From an uncultured Acidobacteriaceae bacterium (lineage in GTDB: Bacteria; Acidobacteriota; Terriglobia; Terriglobales; Acidobacteriaceae): a stretch of DNA of 33,575 bases. Position numbers and translations under genes: made by a program. Below are positions 33,222 through 33,575 of this stretch, one piece after another; the first letter of the stretch is position 1, and every line of letters begins with the position of its first letter. Where the stretch lies: assembly GCA_903911925.1 (NCBI GenBank), contig CAIWFH010000096.1:1-33575 (forward strand), in the 5' to 3' direction. The notes under the pieces are model-generated. The model did not search any database, had not been told where the DNA came from, and saw only the letters and a list, made by a program, of their open reading frames with translations.

Positions 33222-33335
33222 GAATGCGGCGATTGGCGGCTCGGGGCTGTGGGAGAGATTTCGCTTTCCGGGACGATGAAACCGGTTGCGGAAAAAGACC
33301 AGGATTTGATCGAAGCCGACAAGAGTGTACGGCAG

Positions 33336-33347
33336 GGGCTAAAGCCC
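33336..33347. repeat. REP-like AGGGGCTAAAGCCC element
   Basis: GGGCT-AA-AGCCC forms a short perfect hairpin within GGCAGGGGCTAAAGCCCGGG. The phrase AGGGGCTAAAGC is shared with about 6154. It lies in the gap after the 1369-aa gene (33222-33561), which otherwise holds a GGGCGGGGACGCCC palindrome near 33443 and no recognisable gene. Confidence 0.45.
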
Positions 33348-33491
33348 GGGGCATCTCTTTCAGCATCTTGCGGCGCGGGACCCAGAGGGTATCCCTGGAA
33401 TTGCCAGGAGTGATTTGAGAAATCCGGCTTGGTTGAGCGCGGGCGGGGACGCCCACGCTACAGTGGGCCGGGAGGCTGATTACATGACAGC

Positions 33492-33561
33492 GCCGGCTCC
33501 TTCGGAGCCCGAGTAGACTGGTTGCGGCTAAACGACCAGAAGCTCGGGAGAAGGAGCCGGC
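33492..33561 (+). promoter_or_regulatory. Long hairpin sequestering the ribosome-binding site of the next gene
   Basis: The arms GCCGGCTCCTTC (33492-33503) and GAAGGAGCCGGC (33550-33561) are a perfect 12-bp inverted repeat. Inside are a second stem CCCGAG/CTCGGG (33508-33513 with 33543-33548) and a third CTGGT/ACCAG (33518-33522 with 33535-33539). The 3' arm contains AAGGAG (33551-33556), placed 5 nt before the ATG at 33562, so the folded RNA would hide the ribosome-binding site. Confidence 0.6.
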
Positions 33562-33575
33562 ATGACGAAGATTAT
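33562..33575 (+). CDS. Start of a gene cut by the window end, possibly an IS110-type transposase
   Basis: ATG at 33562 with AAGGAG 5 nt upstream; only M-T-K-I and two bases are visible. The MTKI start and the RBS-trapping hairpin are in keeping with an insertion-sequence transposase, and IS110-family proteins often begin this way, but five codons cannot establish a family. The true end lies outside the window. Confidence 0.35.

Noticed and set aside
1..33575. CRISPR array, tRNA, rRNA or dif site
   Set aside because: I looked for regularly spaced identical repeats, tRNA T-loops and a 28-bp Xer site near the recombinases and recognised none; a tool search could still find a weak one.

Overview
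The window looks like a chromosomal segment of an Acidobacteriota bacterium, probably class Terriglobia. The sequence is GC-rich. It carries large secreted kelch, NHL and Ig-like proteins, two FecR-domain proteins with Trp/Gly-rich repeats, and many short palindromic intergenic repeats of the kind seen in that group. This placement is inference; no rRNA gene is present to confirm it.

Layout. 1-2.3 kb: a kelch-repeat secreted protein on the minus strand that stops in mid-repeat, then about 1 kb of REP-like palindromes, a 35-bp tandem repeat and a dispersed short repeat. 2.3-4.3 kb: xerD-like and xerC-like tyrosine recombinase genes overlapping by 4 bp. 4.3-5.7 kb: the first FecR/WG-repeat protein, convergent with xerC. 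6.3-12.7 kb: a minus-strand run of argJ, a Tat-exported GH2 beta-mannosidase-like enzyme, a degenerate ThDP-dehydrogenase E1-alpha homologue and a Wzi-like outer-membrane barrel. 12.8-14.7 kb: a PAS-GGDEF diguanylate cyclase and a ModF/YlmA-type ABC ATPase. 14.7-15.4 kb: a promoter-driven leader with a near-perfect complement of the 16S 3' end, a possible 16-codon peptide and a 75-aa His/Cys-rich protein. 15.5-18.6 kb: a 1037-aa secreted NHL/Ig-like protein. 18.8-20 kb: ruvC, translationally coupled to a small secreted protein. 20.1-21.7 kb: the second FecR/WG-repeat protein, whose terminator lies inside the convergent rsmA. 21.7-24.3 kb: rsmA, glgA and a 65-codon ORF. 24.3-26.9 kb: a lower-GC gene that may have an RNase H-like fold and overlaps the end of an APC permease, then a PA2169-type four-helix-bundle protein. 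27.2-28.7 kb: a GT39-type membrane glycosyltransferase. 29.1-33.2 kb: a 1369-aa secreted protein with five 89-residue Ig-like repeats, propeller-like repeats and an IPT/TIG domain. 33.2-33.6 kb: REP-like sequence, then a hairpin that traps the ribosome-binding site of a gene cut by the window end, possibly an IS110-type transposase.

Housekeeping functions (ArgJ, RuvC, RsmA, GlgA, Xer) are interleaved with cell-surface and extracellular proteins. The observations most worth a second look are the 14.7-kb leader, the low-GC gene at 24.3-24.9 kb, the pseudoenzyme-like E1-alpha, the coupled xerD-xerC pair, the repeated TANNNT-N7-start arrangement suggesting leaderless transcripts, and the RBS-sequestering hairpin at the right edge.
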